NCBI GenBank assembly: GCA_963783095.1
Contig: CAWAMR010000010.1
Span: 1-64,000, forward strand
Source of the DNA: CAWAMR01 sp963783095
Lineage (GTDB): Bacteria > Planctomycetota > Planctomycetia > Gemmatales > Gemmataceae
Direction of reading: 5' to 3'
DNA: 64,000 nt
Shown here piece after piece: positions 62,600-64,000 of the stretch. Made by a program: the position numbers and the translations under genes. Below the pieces are notes generated by a model. It did no database searches. It was not told the origin of the DNA and saw nothing but the letters and a program-made list of their open reading frames with translations. Numbering within the stretch: position 1 is the stretch's first letter; each line of letters opens with the position of its first letter.

Positions 62600-63401
62600 C
62601 TACGTTGTACCGGTTCGGCTTTTTAGAACCTGATGAACAAATTCAAGGTCCACTTCGACCATGGCAGCAATTTCTTCCGGAGGCATTTGCTTGGCTGCCA
62701 TGTTAACAATCGTCCGTGCAGCTTTTTCCCTTTTGCCCTCTTCCATCGCCTCTTGATAAACGCGCGTTTCGCGAATGTCCTTTACGTGCAACATGGCTTG
62801 AATCTCCTCGCGGCTAAACCGAGCCAGCTTATAGATGATCACCGTTTCAATCAATTCTATCAGATCATTCCGTAATGAGGCATCGGCGATTTCTTTTTTC
62901 ACTCGAGCCACAAGCTCGCGGGCAACGGCCGGAGCCTCGGACTCCTCTCGTCGGATCAAGTATAAAATGGATAGACCCAAAGGTGCATTCGCCAGTTCCG
63001 GCATCTCGTCCAAATAAAAGGTCCGGATTTGTCCCGAATTCAATAACGCGCGATAGGGGGACAGTGTCTGCCGGCTCAAGTGATCGGCCGGCAAACAACA
63101 CTACCCCGCGAAAATCCTGCGCTGAGTTATGCTGTTTCAGATAGGTAAACACCTTGGCCAGCAGGTCGGCGAAGATGTTGGCGCGGGCATAGAACTGGAT
63201 CTCCACGAAATACAACGGCAAATCAGGTTCTTTTGGCAGGAACACACCATCGGTTCGATGTGAAGTTTCTTTGAACTCAATGGCCAGATACTGGTAGCGT
63301 GCCGCCATTTCTTTGGACGCATCACTCGGAAGACCAAGGAGTAAAAAGAACGTCTCAGGGCTTGTTTCAAACAGCCTGCAGAAAAGTGGGTCGGTTATCA
63401 T
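62600..63401 (-). CDS. DUF2887 family PD-(D/E)XK nuclease-like protein, one frame break near 63060
   Basis: About 266 residues. ATG 63401 starts MITDPLFCRLFETSPETFFL. The nuclease core is visible as YQYLAIEFKETSHRTDGVFL and LPLYFVEIQFYARANIFADL (the ..D...E.Q motif). After the break it continues YRALLNSGQIRTFYLDEMPE, LSILYLIRREESEAPAVARE and the helical C-terminal domain with MEEGKREKAARTIVNMAAKQ. DUF2887 proteins belong to the Rpn/PDDEXK transposase-like group with DNA nuclease activity linked to recombination in relatives. A truncated paralogue is at 61888. Confidence 0.8.
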
Positions 63402-63465
63402 TAGTCTTTACCAGCGCCCAACTCGGCCTCTGACTCGCCCGGCACAGGCTGCCGGAATTCGATTT

Positions 63466-64000
63466 TCAAAAGACAGGGATCGACTCGCCGACGGTTTGAA
63501 TCGCAATGGCTCGTCCTTCACGGTCATGCAAGACCGTTTGCGGATCGATTCCCATGGCCCGGTAAACCGTTGCTGCGGCATCGGCAGGTGAGAAGGTTCG
63601 TGTGGTGCAGTACCCGCCGATCTTGTCGGTTGCCCCCAGGACTTGACCGCCCTTTACGCCGCCGCCCGCGAAAAAGATCGACCCGGCATGGCCCCAGTGA
63701 TCCCGTCCGCCGTTGCTATTTACCTTTGGCGTTCGACCAAATTCGGTCAAATACACGACCAGGGTTCGTTGCAATCTGCCGCTTTGTGCCAGGTCGTCGA
63801 GAATGGCCGCAAAAGCGCGATCGACCGCCGGCAGATGATATGGAACCTTCGCCATCTTGAAGATGGGAGGCTGATTTTGACTGGGAACGCAATGATTGTC
63901 CCAGAGGTTGTCGTACTCGCCCCAGTCATAGCCGTAATCGACCATGACGAAACGCGCATTGGCTTCGATGAGCCGGCGTGCCAGCAGGCAGCGCTGACCG
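63466..64000 (-). CDS. DUF1501 family protein, C-terminal part
   Basis: The frame enters from the right edge as QRCLLARRLIEANARFVMVD, continuing EYDNLWDNHCVPSQNQPPIF, LVVYLTEFGRTPKVNSNGGR and DHWGHAGSIFFAGGGVKGGQ, and ends GRAIAIQTVGESIPVF at 63466. These are the C-terminal DUF1501 blocks (RLIE.G.RFV, TEFGRTP, GRDHW). The N-terminal half is outside the window. It is a second DUF1501 protein, only distantly similar to the one at 15002. Confidence 0.87.
   Translation of the reverse strand, partial: GQRCLLARRLIEANARFVMVDYGYDWGEYDNLWDNHCVPSQNQPPIFKMAKVPYHLPAVDRAFAAILDDLAQSGRLQRTLVVYLTEFGRTPKVNSNGGRDHWGHAGSIFFAGGGVKGGQVLGATDKIGGYCTTRTFSPADAAATVYRAMGIDPQTVLHDREGRAIAIQTVGESIPVF

Overview
The window joins two DNAs of different character. 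Bases 1 to about 6,065 are GC-rich and actinobacterial in gene content: the start of an amidohydrolase, three SAM-dependent methyltransferases (two broken), an HxlR-type regulator divergent from the intact methyltransferase, and tail fragments of a DUF5131 protein and a GH13 alpha-glucosidase. From about 6,065 to 64,000 the gene content is that of a planctomycete, probably Gemmataceae-like: DUF1501 proteins, an ECF sigma factor beside a Ser/Thr kinase, a giant secreted repeat protein with an N-terminal LEPLEER motif, an HTTM membrane protein with a partner, VapC- and Uma2-type genes, and many repeats. The switch falls inside the glucosidase fragment, so I read it as a probable assembly join or, less likely, a recent transfer.

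Layout of the planctomycete part. 6-20 kb: accessory genes (a frameshifted conserved secreted protein, a UbiA-like membrane protein with a methyltransferase, isocitrate dehydrogenase, a VapC pair, a secreted Tyr/His/Asn-rich protein, the kinase and sigma factor, DUF1501, a VOC protein with a coiled-coil stalk, a delta-9 desaturase, ribosomal protein S21, a STAS protein). 20.5-38.4 kb: a complete complex I set in the order nuoABCDEF-GHIJKLMN, interrupted by hairpin repeats, a DUF433 gene and two lipoproteins. 38.4-43 kb: an about 1,510-residue repeat protein on the minus strand. 43-53 kb: a spermidine-synthase-like membrane protein, repeat elements, an ARPP-1 family protein, an FKBP-type PPIase, tRNA-Glu(CTC) and a DUF11 repeat protein. 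53-64 kb: HTTM protein and partner, M19 dipeptidase, LpqC-like hydrolase, MFS transporter, NadD-like nucleotidyltransferase, two DUF2887-like genes and a second DUF1501 gene cut by the window end.

Two signals run through the whole window. First, more than 30 single-base frame breaks interrupt genes whose protein sequence is still well conserved on both sides, including housekeeping genes (icd, rpsU, nuoG, nuoH, nuoN). This looks like indel sequencing error rather than decay, so I give spans for the rejoined genes. Second, the planctomycete spacers are full of hairpin-forming repeats. At eight loci, two inverted arms are each built from a 6-10 base tandem unit, the unit differs from locus to locus, and the hairpin usually sits 18-35 bases upstream of a start codon. 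Separate, longer inverted-repeat elements lie inside the nuo operon and elsewhere. These repeats, together with the enlarged membrane subunits of complex I, are the most interesting material here.
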